Counted from the first letter of the stretch, positions 24,216 through 36,102 are shown. The stretch is 64,000 bases of DNA from Eretmocerus hayati (GCA_029851415.1 CM056742.1:133598715-133662714), one strand, 5' to 3'. A program made the numbers and translations. The notes: generated by a model not told the origin, from the sequence alone.

Positions 24216-27200
24216 CTGCTCATAATACAATTAGCTCGACGTTATTAATTAAATGTAGATGTTACATCGTGTTTCAGAACCAAATCACTGTATGATTAAC
24301 TTACCCGGTCCAATTCGAAATCAGAAACCATGACAAACAACTCCATTGGATAACCCTGAGGTGTACCTCTGGGCAAAAGCATGTGATGAGGCCATCCGCA
24401 ACCGCAGAAGTTGAACGCCAGCGATGCTGAGGTATTATCAGAACTTGGTCGGCCTTTGTCTACATTGCGGAAGGTCGCCTCATACGGGATTGTTACACTG
24501 GACTCAGTTGAAGACCTTTCAAGGACGTTCGATCCTCTTTTCACTGCGAGAAAGGAATTTTATATTACATTCAATGTGATCCGTAGGTTCATGAATATTA
24601 AACCGTAGGTCTGACGATTTGAATAGATATATCAGGTACAAATTACCGTCGATGGTGGCCAGCTTCTTGAATACAAGGTTTTAGTTATCAGTTTTACAAA
24701 ATATGACATTTCTAAACAGAATTTCGAGGACTTGAACATGAGCTTGAACAGGTTTGCTGAATCTGGTTCTGGGATCACTTTTTGAAAATAGGTACACAAG
24801 CTGGATGAGTCCAACTAATACGTGGAATCCTCAAAAGCCGTGATTGCTGTCATTCGCAGCAATGGGCTCTATTCCCTATGTTCCCAGAACCAAAGTCCTT
24901 GCAAGGAAGTATCAAAGATGGTCTAGTTTGAGTATTGAATAACGGGTATTCCATTCCCTGTAGAATCTCCATTAAAAAACTACGCAAAATATTTAAATTC
25001 TTAAATAATGATCATATGCTCCTGAAATGAAGAGTTTCTGTTGTGAATCTCAAATTGACTCACGTCGAGCAAAGAACTTGTCCATCTCAATCATCATCTT
25101 CCTCTGTTCGTTGATAGGTAGAGGTCGTCCTTGTTCGTTGAATTTCGGTGCCAGAAAGATTCGGACTGTCCCCACCATCTCCTTGTTATTGGCATTGTTC
25201 ACAACAATCGTGTATTTGAATTCGTCGTGATTGAGATGTTGCACACGAGCCAGAATCGGTCCTCTTGCAGAAAAATCTAAGCCACGAGATAAATCTATGT
25301 CGCTTTTAGTCCAGTAAGTGTTGAAGGTGTTCGGGCTTGCATTTGGTGAGTTAACACGGACATCGGTCACAGATATTCCAGGGTAGTTCAACTATGGACA
25401 GAATAAGTTCACATGAGTAACTGATGCCAGCTGTCAAATCTCAGTATACTATATGAATTGTACTCGAACTTAACCACGTGATTGAATGTCAAATGATTTT
25501 TTATGACGTTTTGAGAGTCATTATTATGGAGAATCTTCAACGTGATGAATTGATACTGCGTAGTATTTTTTTCAAGTATTATCTCTGTGAATGTTATCAT
25601 GTGAGACTGGCCAATCAACGGAAACATCATCAAAAAACCGAAGCAACCGAATATTCGAATTTTTTTTTACTTCGATGAACCACGAAGATAAAGGATTGTC
25701 TGAATATACATTTTCTCATAAAACTGAGAATACCGAATCAATGCTAACCTCTTGCTGAGAGTAGGGATTTATTCTGTCCTTGAATATAGAGAACAAGTCA
25801 TCGATGTGTTGATGCCATCTGTAGAATATAGGATCCCTCATAGCTGTCGTTGAATCGCCCATCACAGACACCGATTCCTGAAAAAAACACCAAAAAATCA
25901 AAATTTAGAAACTCTGTCAGATTTGTCCCATTATCTGAATTACACAGACCAAGTGACGATGATCTGGATCGTGCACAGTCGATATCATGATATGTCCCAA
26001 ATTATGGTAACTTCCATAAAAGTCCCTATTTATACTGATAATACTGGCCTCCATCGCATTGCCAAGTATATCTATTCCGCGGGTATCATCGAGATACACC
26101 TCTGAACCCTTTGGGTCTCTCATTCGTCTCGAAATCATGGCTTTGATTAGAGCATCTCTCCAACTTTCCATTTGTGATAATGTAACTGCAAAACCATCAG
26201 CTGTCCTATTGACGTTGGATAATTTCATGTTTGATGGCCTCGATGGCCAGGCACGTCCAGCAATAATCTGATCCAGCTTTGGAAAGTATCCCTCGGGTAT
26301 CGTCTCTCGTAAATTATCCAGGGGCTTTGATCTAGCGAGATTGTTACACAGACGTTCCGTATTGAACCTTCAAACAGCACACCAGGTTGTGATTTAAAAT
26401 TGAAGTCATCAGTTTTGTAAATTGGTCGGGTAATAAAAAAGAATTAGGTTGTATCTTGAAGTTGGATGAGTTTTGGACTGGAATTGTATTTTTGTGATTT
26501 TAATAAAATGAGCTGGTGAGCCAAATTTTCATGCAGTATCTGAAACAGTATTAACAGCTCTTACGATGATTTTTTTACTCACTACTGGTGTTATCATTAT
26601 CAGAAAAATTTCCAAAATAGCTAAGAGGGAAAACACAACCCGTCATAGTTCTTTTTTAAGTTTACCTGGACAGCAGCTGATGATGCATGTAGTAGAATAG
26701 TTCGCCTCGCCTATCTTTATTGACTACTACTTGAGGTCCTTCGAAAGGGTAGACAAGATGCCAATGCCAATGATGAAGATTAACGCCAATATCTTCGCGC
26801 CAGTATGCAACGCGATGTTCAGCCTCAGCATCTGATCCGGTGAAATCCAGCGGTATTTCGAGAGGTATCTGTACATTGACGCAAATTACAATCTGATCAT
26901 GAAGTTACTTAGATAACACTATTTCACGCTCAGTTTTTTTTTCAAGATGGTACTCAGTGTTGTTCGTTTTATATCAAAATTTCTGCTTACATTTAATAAA
27001 CTAGAAGTTGACCGGAAGAAGGTTGAATGAACTGGGTGATAAATCTGACTAAAATTGCTTTATGGCCATTCTTCTAAGACTCTATCTTATGTTCTACAGC
27101 GACTCATGCGTGAGTTGATGAAAGAAGTATGAATCAGCTTGAGCACTGACGTAATCACCTATCAACTTCGATAATACAAACAGCCTGCGTGGTTTTGTAC

Positions 27201-28926
27201 ATAGAGTGGCTTTTTTCAGGGCGACATTTCAAATGAAAGATGAAATCCTGTCGGTTATTGACTGGACAAAATTGAAAACGAGTCGTATATCCCAGCCAGA
27301 TAAGATTTATAAGCGATATAAAAATGAGAGGTAGTAGTAGTGATTCTGAACACGAATGAATCAAGGTTGTCAACAATCCATCAAAAAATCATATTATAAA
27401 ATCACTTTGAATGGATATGTCCTACTCTGATGAATAAAAGTTACCTGTACACCGTTTGGTAATACGCTGAATTGTTCTCGGGCTTGAGAAAATATTCGAC
27501 TGTCCATGAACTTATCCGGAAATATCTCATTAAAATGAGGTAAATCTATATCCCTAGTATCCTGACGATGAAGCATCGCAACTGACAGCGCGTAGATCAA
27601 CATCTGCGGGTTGAGTCGATTGCGACAGTAAGCAGCCAGTGACAGTAAATCTTCCGGTGTGCGCATACCTGTGCAATAAGTAGTCATTTTCATGTTTCGA
27701 GTGGGGTTTTAGAGTTATTATTATGGGTCATCTTTTGGTTCCGCGTTCTTGGTGGAGCAAAAGAAAATCGTCTGGGGACTATGCTTTTCTTGTAAAAGTT
27801 CTCTATTGTTCTTCTGACTTACGCCATTATATAACTAACACTTTATAACGTGATGAGCCCCGCAGGATATCCATTGACCAGAAATTGAGTATCATATCGT
27901 CGCCCCCGAAGAAGAAAAACACCTCCCATTGTTCTCCCAATGCATTTTTGAATGGGGACGTGTTTTTCTTCGTCGGGGGCGACGATATATCTGTGAAGAT
28001 ATGTCAGGATTTTCAGGGGTGGAACATCTTATTTTGGATCCTGCCTAACAAGTTTTTATGTTATTTGAGGTTTACTGACGATCTAAAAGTTTCTAAGATA
28101 CCGCCAATACGACCAAATTTTCAAATTGGTAAAATGACTACCCAATTCTACGCTTTCTGAGTTGGCCAATGAGGTTTCAGTCCACGAACGTTCTTCAATA
28201 ATGTAAACAAGACTTCCTCGATCGAGAATGTGGCTTCAGAATGTCCATATGCATCAATCCAAAATATTAGATACTCATTAAAGTTAAATATCACAATCTC
28301 TACCTCGTGAATTAAACCAAATTCTTGATTCAGACCTTTCAAACTCACAAGGGGAGTCCGAAGTCTCCGGGTCCTGAAATCTCACCAAAATTTTTCCACA
28401 GTTTCGTACCACCTAGAATATGAAGTATCTAAAGCAACTCCGTCAAATGGGCCTTCTGTCCAGAGCTACAAGCAAAAATGTTAGCGTTGCCAGTATATCT
28501 ATATATATCACTTTTTAACATGGGCCTATATGGGCAATGCTAATGTCATAGGCTGTAACTTGGGACAGAGGGCCCATTTGACGGAGTTACTCTGGATTCC
28601 TAATATTCTAGGTGCTACGAAACTGTAAAAAAATTTTGGTGAGATTTCAGGACCCGGAGACTCCGGACTCCCCTTGTCAGTAAGCACATTCGAGTACCAC
28701 TTTACTTTCAAAGTGACGTCATAGAAAACTCACCTATAAAGAGCATGATCAGATATGCAGCCATTTTCTGTTGAGCTGGTATAAATACTGAAAAAGTCTC
28801 TCTTCTCGGCAATTGTAGTGGTATGGAAAGGTCGGGAATCGCTATTTGTTTGACAGTCGTCACTCTTTCCGAAGAATCGCCAAAGCGATTAGCGATTTGG
28901 TTGGCAAAAGGCTTATAATGCTCCGG
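23976..28926 (-). CDS. PPO: Prophenoloxidase copy 1 (8 of about 9 exons)
   Basis: Exons in transcript order: 28926-28734, 27668-27445, 26868-26666, 26367-25950, 25877-25749, 25391-25064, 24543-24305, 24215-23976; all phases join to give 657 codons plus stop. This type-3 copper enzyme hydroxylates monophenols and oxidises diphenols to quinones for melanisation, clotting and cuticle tanning; insects make it as a haemolymph zymogen without a signal peptide. Visible marks: the NRFG activation site in the first exon found, copper A ligands in [12 protein letters not shown] and YMHHQL, copper B ligands in YHNLGHIMIS and FYRWHQHID, HDPDHRHL, and the thiol-ester-like CGCGWPHHML. No stop or frameshift. 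Insect enzymes are about 690 residues, so a short first exon coding ~35-40 residues is missing; I searched upstream on the - strand and did not find it. Confidence 0.95.
24305..24543 (-). CDS. PPO: PPO1 exon with thiol-ester-like motif
   Basis: Acceptor CTCGCAG|TGAAAA, donor CCGG|GTAAGT. Encodes KRGSNVLERSSTESSVTIP and CGCGWPHHMLLPRG, then FELDR. It is five codons longer than the matching exon of copy 2. Confidence 0.95.
25064..25391 (-). CDS. PPO: PPO1 exon, start of the C-terminal domain
   Basis: Acceptor GTCCATAG|TTGAAC, donor CGAC|GTGAGT, 328 nt. Encodes LNYPGISVTDV, the TYWTKSDIDLSRGLDF block, VQHLNHDEF and NEQRKMMIEMDKFF, typical of the hemocyanin C-domain. The same length is seen in copy 2. 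Confidence 0.97.
25749..25877 (-). CDS. PPO: PPO1 exon with last copper B histidine
   Basis: 129 nt, acceptor TTTTTTTCAG|GAATCG, donor CAAGAG|GTTAGC. Encodes MGDSTTAMRDPIFYRWHQHI; the His in RWH is the third copper B ligand by family comparison. Confidence 0.96.
25950..26367 (-). CDS. PPO: PPO1 exon with copper B His pair
   Basis: 418 nt, acceptor TTTGAAG|GTTCAA, donor CACTTG|GTCTGT, a weak donor supported by exact agreement with copy 2. Encodes RFNTERLCNN, PEGYFPKLD, RAWPSRPSN, WRDALIKA and YHNLGHIMISTVHDPDHRHL. A 24-bp stretch of this exon recurs at 29846-29869. Confidence 0.95.
26666..26868 (-). CDS. PPO: PPO1 exon with copper A site
   Basis: 203 nt, acceptor TGTACAG|ATACCT, donor TCCAG|GTAAAC. 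Encodes [54 protein letters not shown]; it carries all three copper A histidines. Confidence 0.97.
27445..27668 (-). CDS. PPO: PPO1 exon, N-terminal helical domain
   Basis: 224 nt, acceptor TTGCACAG|GTATGC, donor GTACAG|GTAACT. Encodes MRTPEDLLSLAAYCRNRLNP, ALSVAMLHRQDTRD, the FPDKFMDSRIF block and VLPNGVQ. Confidence 0.95.
27894..27988. mobile_element. 95-bp hairpin element in a PPO1 intron
   Basis: Near-perfect inverted repeat: left ATATCGTCGCCCCCGAAGAA, right the same reversed with CGACGAAGAA, loop around CATTGTTCTCCCAATGCATT. A RNA copy would form a very stable hairpin. It lies between the first two PPO1 exons found. Confidence 0.85.
28348..28676. mobile_element. Palindromic MITE, copy 4 of 5 (in a PPO1 intron)
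   Basis: 329 bp, ends CAAGGGGAGTCCG / CGGACTCCCCTTG, duplication TCA at 28345-28347 and 28677-28679. Core GTTGCCAGTATATCTATATA and CATGGGCCTATATGGGCAAT. It lies 58 bp from a PPO1 exon, so the insertion was tolerated inside a working gene. Confidence 0.92.
28734..28926 (-). CDS. PPO: PPO1 exon with activation site
   Basis: 193 nt, acceptor TATTTCACAG|CCGGAG, donor TTATAG|GTGAGT. Encodes PEHYKPFANQIANRFGDSS; the Arg-Phe bond is the usual zymogen cleavage position. Open frame continues upstream into the polypyrimidine tract but there is no ATG, so the true start lies in another exon. Confidence 0.92.
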
Positions 28927-29845
28927 CTGTGAAATAAATTTTAATGGCAAGTGAGACTGGTTGTACGAAATGAGGTTTTTTCTTCATCAGCTATAATTTT
29001 TTTTCTTGCGAGAATGTGGAATTACCTTATTGTAGTTGTAACTTGAAATGAATGAAAATTACGCGTGAGAGCAATAGCCATGTGATTCTCATATTTTTAT
29101 TAGAAATGATGAAGAAATCTGTGTACAAGTTTGCCCAGTCGACGACCACTTAAGCCGGACTACTGATTACCACAATAAATTCAGAGAGAAGAAAACTGGT
29201 TTGTCGGAGCACTTTTGATCAAACCGATCTTTCCTGTCCTTGGCACAAATAAACACAAATATTGGAATAGGTACCCGTGCTGCGTCACAATCGATAGTGT
29301 GTTTGAATTTCACCATGAAAAATCATTCGAGTAGAAAAAATATCAAGGAGGAAGACATGCTTCTGAGAAGGACACTGAACATCGTTGCTGAGAGTTCTTT
29401 TCAAAATTAAAGTGTTAATGAGGTCTCCTTACTACATCAATTTTCAACGCGTTCAATGCGATGGGCCGCACCGGTGGGGTTCACTTTTTATTGAGTTTCA
29501 GCTTCTATAAAACAACGGAGACACATCCAACGGCTTATGTCATGGCCATTCTTCCTTATTCATGTTGTAATGAACACGTGTACGCAGCAGTTTCGGTATC
29601 GGACTTGATTTTGATGAGTTTCGCACGATTACCGTTTTACACACAATAACTCATCAATCACACGAAAGTAAGAGTGAATAAGTATTATTAATTCCCACCT
29701 CGAAGTATTAAACGTATCTTAGCTCATTTGAAAGCTCACTTCAAGACCTACAAACTGAGTCAGAGTACGTTGGAAAGTATTGAATCTCACTTGAGGAATC
29801 TTCAATTTACGCGAGGGAAAAGGTTTAGGCTGACTCGAAGAACGT

Positions 29846-29869
29846 CTTTGATTAGAGCATCTCTCCAAC
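29846..29869 (-). pseudogene. Relic of a prophenoloxidase exon (24 identical bases)
   Basis: CTTTGATTAGAGCATCTCTC plus CAAC is identical to 26141-26164 in the copper B exon of PPO1 and in the same orientation. Reading the - strand gives RWRDALIKDVLRV, compared with SWRDALIKAMISR in PPO1, and a shared TTCGAG follows at similar spacing. Outside this there are stops and no clear similarity. It may be a remnant of a third copy or a short templated duplication. Confidence 0.5.
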
Positions 29870-30479
29870 GGGGTTCTTCCAAGTACAGTCTCTGTCCCGT
29901 CTAGGAATTGAAAGTAAAGCAGAGATAGGTCTATTTGAGTCTCTGATTGCACACGCTGCAGACATTTGAAGTATGAGTTATTGTATGCCTAGAATATACA
30001 CAGGTCCTTCTGGAGGCTGATAACATTATGACTTTGACGAGTCGTCGATACTAGTGATCATCCTCGTGAATATATCCCGCGTTGTAGACAATTTTTTGGG
30101 CCCCACCGGTGGGGCCCACTCAAATTCATAGAAATACTGTAAGTAGATGCCAAACTGATGATTTTCCAAAAGGTTTGGCTTCGGAAAGTGCTGAAAAGCA
30201 CATTTGTACTCTCTCGCAACTAGATCGGAATCGCGATTTCGCCTTCGCAGTGAAAGTGTTGAGAGTGCTCAACTATGATGGAACTATTTTGTTTGTATAT
30301 TGTTCGGGTCAGGAGCATTCCTCAGATCATCCAACAGGCTCCACGAGACCCAAGGATTTAACGTGCAAAAAACTAGAATTGTCTCAACAATACGCGATTT
30401 TAGAGTTAACTTTTCTCTGCAGAATCACGTTCAATATTGATCATAGAACTGACTCAAATCATTGAACTCCAAGAGCTCA

Positions 30480-30883
30480 TCATAAATGATACCATTTTTC
30501 TTTATCGAGATTGGTTTTAGAGGACTCATGCGCTATCATTCGAACTTCCTCATAAATTTCTGTAATTCTATCCACGGGCATGTCATTTCTGGTTGATATG
30601 ACGACAGATATATTTAGTTCACGATAGTTGAGAAGAGCACCTTTTTCATTTTCATCGCACGCGTATAATCATCAGATGAAATAGGATATTGATGAAATTA
30701 GTGGTGTGCGCAAATTCATGCAAGTTAATACGGAAAACCGGTAATAAATTTCGAAAAAATCAGTCTTACCAGATAATTATCTGGACACCCGAGGGAAAAA
30801 CCCTCTCCTGTCGGGAAACAAACAGGTTGACCAACATTACGCATAATCAAACCAAAACCTTCCGCCGACATCTTTGCAGCTGT
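30480..30883 (-). other. Two unassigned exon-like segments
   Basis: Segment 30883-30770 has a good acceptor (TCTCTCTCAG), an in-frame ATG and a GTAAGA donor. It reads MSAEGFGLIMRNVGQPVCFP, then TGEGFSLGCPDNYL. Downstream, 30668-30480 is open for about 60 codons to a TGA and reads …DMPVDRITEIYEEVRMIAHE…. No good acceptor joins them and I recognise no family. They may be pieces of an unknown or decayed - strand gene. Confidence 0.25.
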
Positions 30884-33860
30884 CTGAGAGAGACCCACTA
30901 CTCAGCTCTATCTTGAATTTTTCAACTATTTCGTATGGATCGAGTGAAACTGAATGACGAGTCGCGACTAATTTAGCTGAATTTATACCTTTCGTCCACG
31001 TTTCTTTACTTTTACGTAAGAGATAAGATTTTTTTTTCACAGGCAATATCCCATTTTCTTTTGGTCCCAATGCCTACATGTTAACCTCTATCGAAACCAC
31101 CTTTCCTCCAATGTGAGCACTGGATTGGAAGAGTCTTTGAGAGCTGTGAGCCCTGTCTGCAACTCGTTTGTATGAAAGAAAAAAAATATTGTTGTTCGAT
31201 TGGGCACCAGGATTTCAAGGTTATTCAAGTGTAGTGTGCCATTATATGTATGAGAGCTAACTCTAATTTGTTTGATTTTGACGGACTCGGACCAAAATCC
31301 AAAGTAGTTCATGATTAAATATATTACCATCTATCAATAGCGCTACCTATTCAATTTTAGAATCACAGATGGCTGAATAATCATTTAACAACTGATACGA
31401 GATCGATAAAATATTTTACATCCTGTTCCAAAAAGTCGTCGTTAAATTGTATGCGGTGCGTATGTTTTTGAAAAACACAACTTGGTCCTCGTGTGGTGAA
31501 TTTTATTTCTAGTTTCATGGGAATAGAAAAGATGGGTAGATTTTAGTAATATCGGACAAATAGCACGACTTGAGGGAGACATTTGGAAATTAGAGATTCC
31601 TTCAACATCAAGTTTTTCAGAATAAGATCGATTTCCGGTGGCAAGTGTTCAAAAGTCTGGTTTTTTCAAAAATATCAGATATTCTATTCACCGAAGTCAA
31701 TCATGTGTGGAACTAAATTTTTTCAGCCGGATTCAAGAGCTTTTGATCGTTTTGATTGACTTCATTTTGTGTAAGAGTATAGAGGACAACTTGCGTAGAC
31801 ATTGAATGAAGTATTAAATTGCCATTGATTCAAATTTCACAAATGGTGCAACCAGGTGCTCGAACATAGACTCTAATTATGAATTATCTGATCAAACTAG
31901 GATGTATTAATCATTTTCATCTTTTGTTCAGTTAAATCCAACAAATAACAGTGAATTTTTTAGATTATCTCAGACTCTGACGGTATCCTCAAACTTTTGG
32001 ATAACAGGAATGAAAAAAGTTATCCTTGGATTTGAGCAAAAATGATACATTAGCAATGTATCGACAACTAGTCATTAAAAATCAAAATTTTGGAATGTTA
32101 CAGGTGTGCATATTCATCTCTCATAGTGAATAATCGGTATGTCCCGAAACTACATTAGGTTTCACCTACTTTCCGCTCAATCAATAATCAAATACAGACA
32201 GCTGTGATCGTGCGCATTATGGTCTGGCTTTGTCTATGCACATCAGCCCGAAACACCGTTAGGCTTGTATATCTCTGATTTATGTCCTCGTGATGTTTCG
32301 CGCGCGCAAGCCGCAGATTAGACACAAATTTCGGACTCGACAGGCCTTGCTCGTTTTGCGGTTGGGTGGCTTGGGTTCTAGTACATCTCCAGTACGTATA
32401 CCTATATAATACATGCTACACTCGCTCAATGAGCCTGACGCTGCATCCAACTACTCTGCGATGAGCTGCACAATTTCCGGTACTATCCTGGCTCAATGTA
32501 CATTATTCCATAATGAATGGCTAGTGGAAGGATGCTATTGTCGACACAGACTGCTTAACGGAATATTTTTTTAGTTTCAAGTTTAGAGGGCTGTGCTGGA
32601 AAATTGTCACGTGATCTTGTAGGATTGGAGTCTCGTGATGAATCAGTGCTAATCAGGAATAATCCCAACTTTGTTTATAAAAAAATCGTTCTTCGTGGTT
32701 TTTACTTGTGTTACTAGAGCCGTCTTTATTTCGGTAAATTTAATGAGTGAGATCTTGAAATTATTCACAGTCTAATTACTCTTAAAATGTAGACCGAGAA
32801 GTAGACAATTTGCGTTAGCGCGGGAAACTGATTTGGGGGAATGAATTCACCTGTCTTCAAGAGCAGGTTATGAGCAATTGTTTTATCTAAGCAATTGTCC
32901 TAACTTGCTTTTCGTTGATGAGGAGGTCAGAAAATTGTCAGTCCCAGGAAAGTGCAATTTTTTCGAGTCACACCGGCCATGTGATATGATAATTTTATCT
33001 TGTTCGCTGGACCAAGTTATCAAACTCACAATTAAAAAATATTCCAATCATCTCATACCAGCGAGATTTGTAAACTAATAGGAGTGCCATGTCGGAATTC
33101 ATGGAAAGTCGATAGACTCGTGAGAAAGTAGGCGATCGATTTTACATGGAAACCGCGAAGATTCGAACCCGGGGCCTTCTATGTGTCCTAAGCACCTATT
33201 TTTCCGTCGTCTCATCGACTTTATTAGGAGACGGTTCCCGAAGATGCCAGCGTTGCGCATACTCGAGTCTCGGCGCGTAGTGACGTACGTTACAGGAGTA
33301 AACTTCGATGTTAACGGATGTTAATCTGCAAGGGACTGATGGGAGCCGAGATTTATGGCAGACTTTTAAATCAGTCCCATGAGAATAACAATGGAACAAA
33401 TGTCTCATTGGCTTTCAATATCCATGCCTTGAACAACAAAATTAACTTCCAAATAGTGTTTTCGAAACGAAAAATTTTCATTGGTTATTTGCTCAGAATG
33501 TATCTTGGTGAATACTTATTCTGGACAAAACTGTTCAGGTGGTCGAGAGTATCGCAGAATTCCATCCGAGAATCATTTTATTTCTTCATCAGTTTAAATT
33601 TAGGTATGATTCGACATATCATCAAAAATGTGCACAAAATTTTGTGCTGAAGTTTGTCTTATTATTTCGAAGTACGAACAGTTTTTTCACGCTGCTTCTC
33701 TGTCAAAACTAACTCAGAATTGGACATTGAAGAACTGCGATAATACACATCATAACGCGAAGTTCATTTGGGAATCAATTTTGACTTTATGCGTATGTTT
33801 CATTTTTTAGTATAAATAAGGGACCGAAAGCATTCGAAATTTATGAATTAGGAATTAATA

Positions 33861-35031
33861 CCGTCAAATTGGGTAACTTTGGTACAGCGGGTGCAACTTT
33901 GGTACACCCCTGAGAAATGACTCTCAGAGCTGAGTTCGGCAAGGTAAATAATCCCATCGCTCTGAAACCTGTTCTCCCTCCTTGACACACATAAATAAAC
34001 AATGTGTTAAGCCACCGTAGATCTCGTGTGAATGATTGTAGTCGTTTATCAAAGTTTTTTCCAAAAAGGGCGATTTAGCAGCGATACGCTAGTGGTCCAC
34101 TTACAAGGGGGACCCACGAAGTGCGGGTCACCAATTCTCACCAAACTTTTTTCACGGTCTCGTACCACCTAGAATATGAAGAATCCAGAGTAACTCCGTC
34201 AAATGGGCTCCCTGCTCAGAGCTACGAGTAGAAATGTTTGCATTGCCAGTATATCTATATATATCATTTGCTAACATGGGCTTATATGGGCAATGCTAAT
34301 GTCATAGGCTGTAACTTCGGACAGAGGGCCCATTTGACGGAGTGACTCTGGATTCTTCATATTCTAGGTGGTACAAGACTGTGAAAAAAGTCTAGTGAGC
34401 TTTGGTGACCCGCACTTCATGGGTCCCCCTTGTTAGTGTATCTGGCAAGAAGTGTTCCGAGACGAACTACGGGTGAATAATACTACATTTCGACCACATA
34501 TGTCACCATATTGAAGGAACCATCGTTACATTAGAGTATTGACAGCATTTAAAATTTTTATGAATGAAAAACCGCGAAAACCCCCATGAAAAAGCGTACC
34601 AAAGTTACCCCACTCTAGGTAAGAAGCGTGAGGATAGGATAACTTCAGTACACCTTCCTATGGTTGCTTCTTTTCATCGCATCTTGAGTCGAGTGATGGT
34701 CTATGACGTTTTAAAATGTTTCAAACAGCTTAAAATAAGACATTTGAACGATTAAAATTAGTTCACTCACATGGTGATGGGTAGAGTTGAAATATTCTGT
34801 AAGTGTACCAAAGTTGCCCCATCGGGGTCTAACTTTGGTACACTTACAAAACTGCTAATAGCTCCAACTCAGACATATCAAATTGAACTTTGGAGCCCGT
34901 CAATCGAAAGCTGAGACTGTAAACTTTCGATTGACTACTAATAGAAGTCGGTTTTGTCGATGTATGTTGGAATGCGGAGCCAAACAAAATGAAAAGTACT
35001 AAAACTGTACCAAAATTACTCTATTCGACGG
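33861..35031. mobile_element. Phrase-repeat inverted-repeat element A
   Basis: The ends read CCGTCAAATTGGGTAACTTT and, reversed, CCGTCGAATAGAGTAATTTT, flanked by TA (33859-33860, 35032-35033). The phrase AACTTTGGTACA occurs in six variants on both strands (33873, 33894, 34594, 34803, 34831, 35005). It is interrupted by the MITE at 34104-34432. It is homologous to 42735-43648 (shared CGAAAGCTG…CTGTAA…CGATTGAC block) and to 59413-59936. Confidence 0.8.
34104..34432. mobile_element. Palindromic MITE, copy 5 of 5 (nested)
   Basis: 329 bp, ends CAAGGGGGACCCACGAAGTG and its reverse, duplication TTA at 34101-34103 and 34433-34435, core GCCAGTATATCTATATATAT. It lies inside phrase-repeat element A and is therefore younger than it. 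Confidence 0.92.
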
Positions 35032-36102
35032 TAATAATAATAATAATGAAAGACTCCTCATTTCTCATATTCTAGTTGAACGAAGTTTCAGGTACAGTGA
35101 ACAAAAGTATGCACCAATGTTACAAACGTCATATCGCATTCACCAAAGATTCAACAGCCAAGCTCTTCAGTCGAAGACAATTCAAAACTTTGAAAATAGA
35201 GTCTCGACTGCTTTGGAAGGATCAAGAAAAGCACCCTTTTGCCTCCTTCCAACAGTTCGTACAGCGTAACAAATGAACTCGTGAAAATAATTAAAGTGGA
35301 AAGCTGCAAGCTCGTCGTGCAGCTTTCGAAGGTTCAAAGTATATAGTTGGTAAAATGCCGCCGGCCATCGTCATCATCTCGGTTAACTTTACACAGCTCT
35401 TCAGGCTGTATTAGACCATTTGCGAATATTAACTAGCCGACGCTCGTTTGCTGTCGATCCTTGTTTCAGTTGTATCTCAAAAGCTTGCCAAATTGGTAGC
35501 TTACAAACGAGTTCTAGAGGAAACGCAGTTTTCTTATTAGATGTAAAGTGTATCCTTTGTGAGGATACGTTCATCTGGTCGGATCACGGCCGTATGGTCA
35601 GATTCAATACAGTTGGTTAAATATGTGACCAGATGCGATATCGTTGAGGCTCCTAATATTAACTTTGTCCAAGTCAAACGAGGAAAGTAATTGGAAAAAT
35701 AGATCTATTCGAACAGACTATCTGATCCAATGAAACTTTTGGTTATGCGTCATTGTGTCAATAAGAGATAGTTCGGTTTTTGATACTATCGTGTGAAAGT
35801 CTTATTGTTCTTTAAAAATTTCCCAATTCATTAGATCGAATCCTACAATGTTTGTTTTCAAGTTTCCCTCGTGAGTTTGCTCGTTTGAAATAAAAATCAT
35901 CACAAGACAAAGAGTTTGCATGAGCAGTTGGTGCATGAAATAGGTGTACGTTATGTTGAGAGAATAATCTGAGGATTTGCATAACAAAGAACTGAGACAA
36001 AGGGGTGAGAGTCATCAAATACACGAATCTTCTTGAATAAATTATGTGAGACTATCGAGAAATTTATTTCCTTATCAACAAAATTGACATGTTTGTATAT
36101 TT
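35032..36102. other. Gene-free stretch
   Basis: Short ORFs only (up to 70 codons), none recognised; a TAA-type microsatellite follows element A at 35032-35046. Confidence 0.45.

Larger units (their letters stand above)
28927..33860. other. Region upstream of PPO1; first exon not located
   Basis: The missing PPO1 first exon should code a short leader with an F-D/E-R-P block; reading the - strand for it here and up to about 38 kb gave nothing convincing. What I see: related 22-bp palindromes at 29462 and 30097, the PPO exon relic at 29846, two exon-like - strand segments at 30480-30883, and an island of CpG with GCGCGCGC near 32300 that could be a promoter. A tRNA-like B box is near 33165. Confidence 0.4.

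Noticed and set aside
29461..29649. 62-codon plus-strand ORF
   Set aside because: It starts within the GGGCC-type palindrome, lacks any domain and has no splice or promoter support.
33140..33220. Possible tRNA on the minus strand (CCGGGTTCGAATC)
   Set aside because: A B-box-like block is present but no A box, and the T-arm and acceptor stems do not close; probably a chance match or a worn tRNA-derived fragment.
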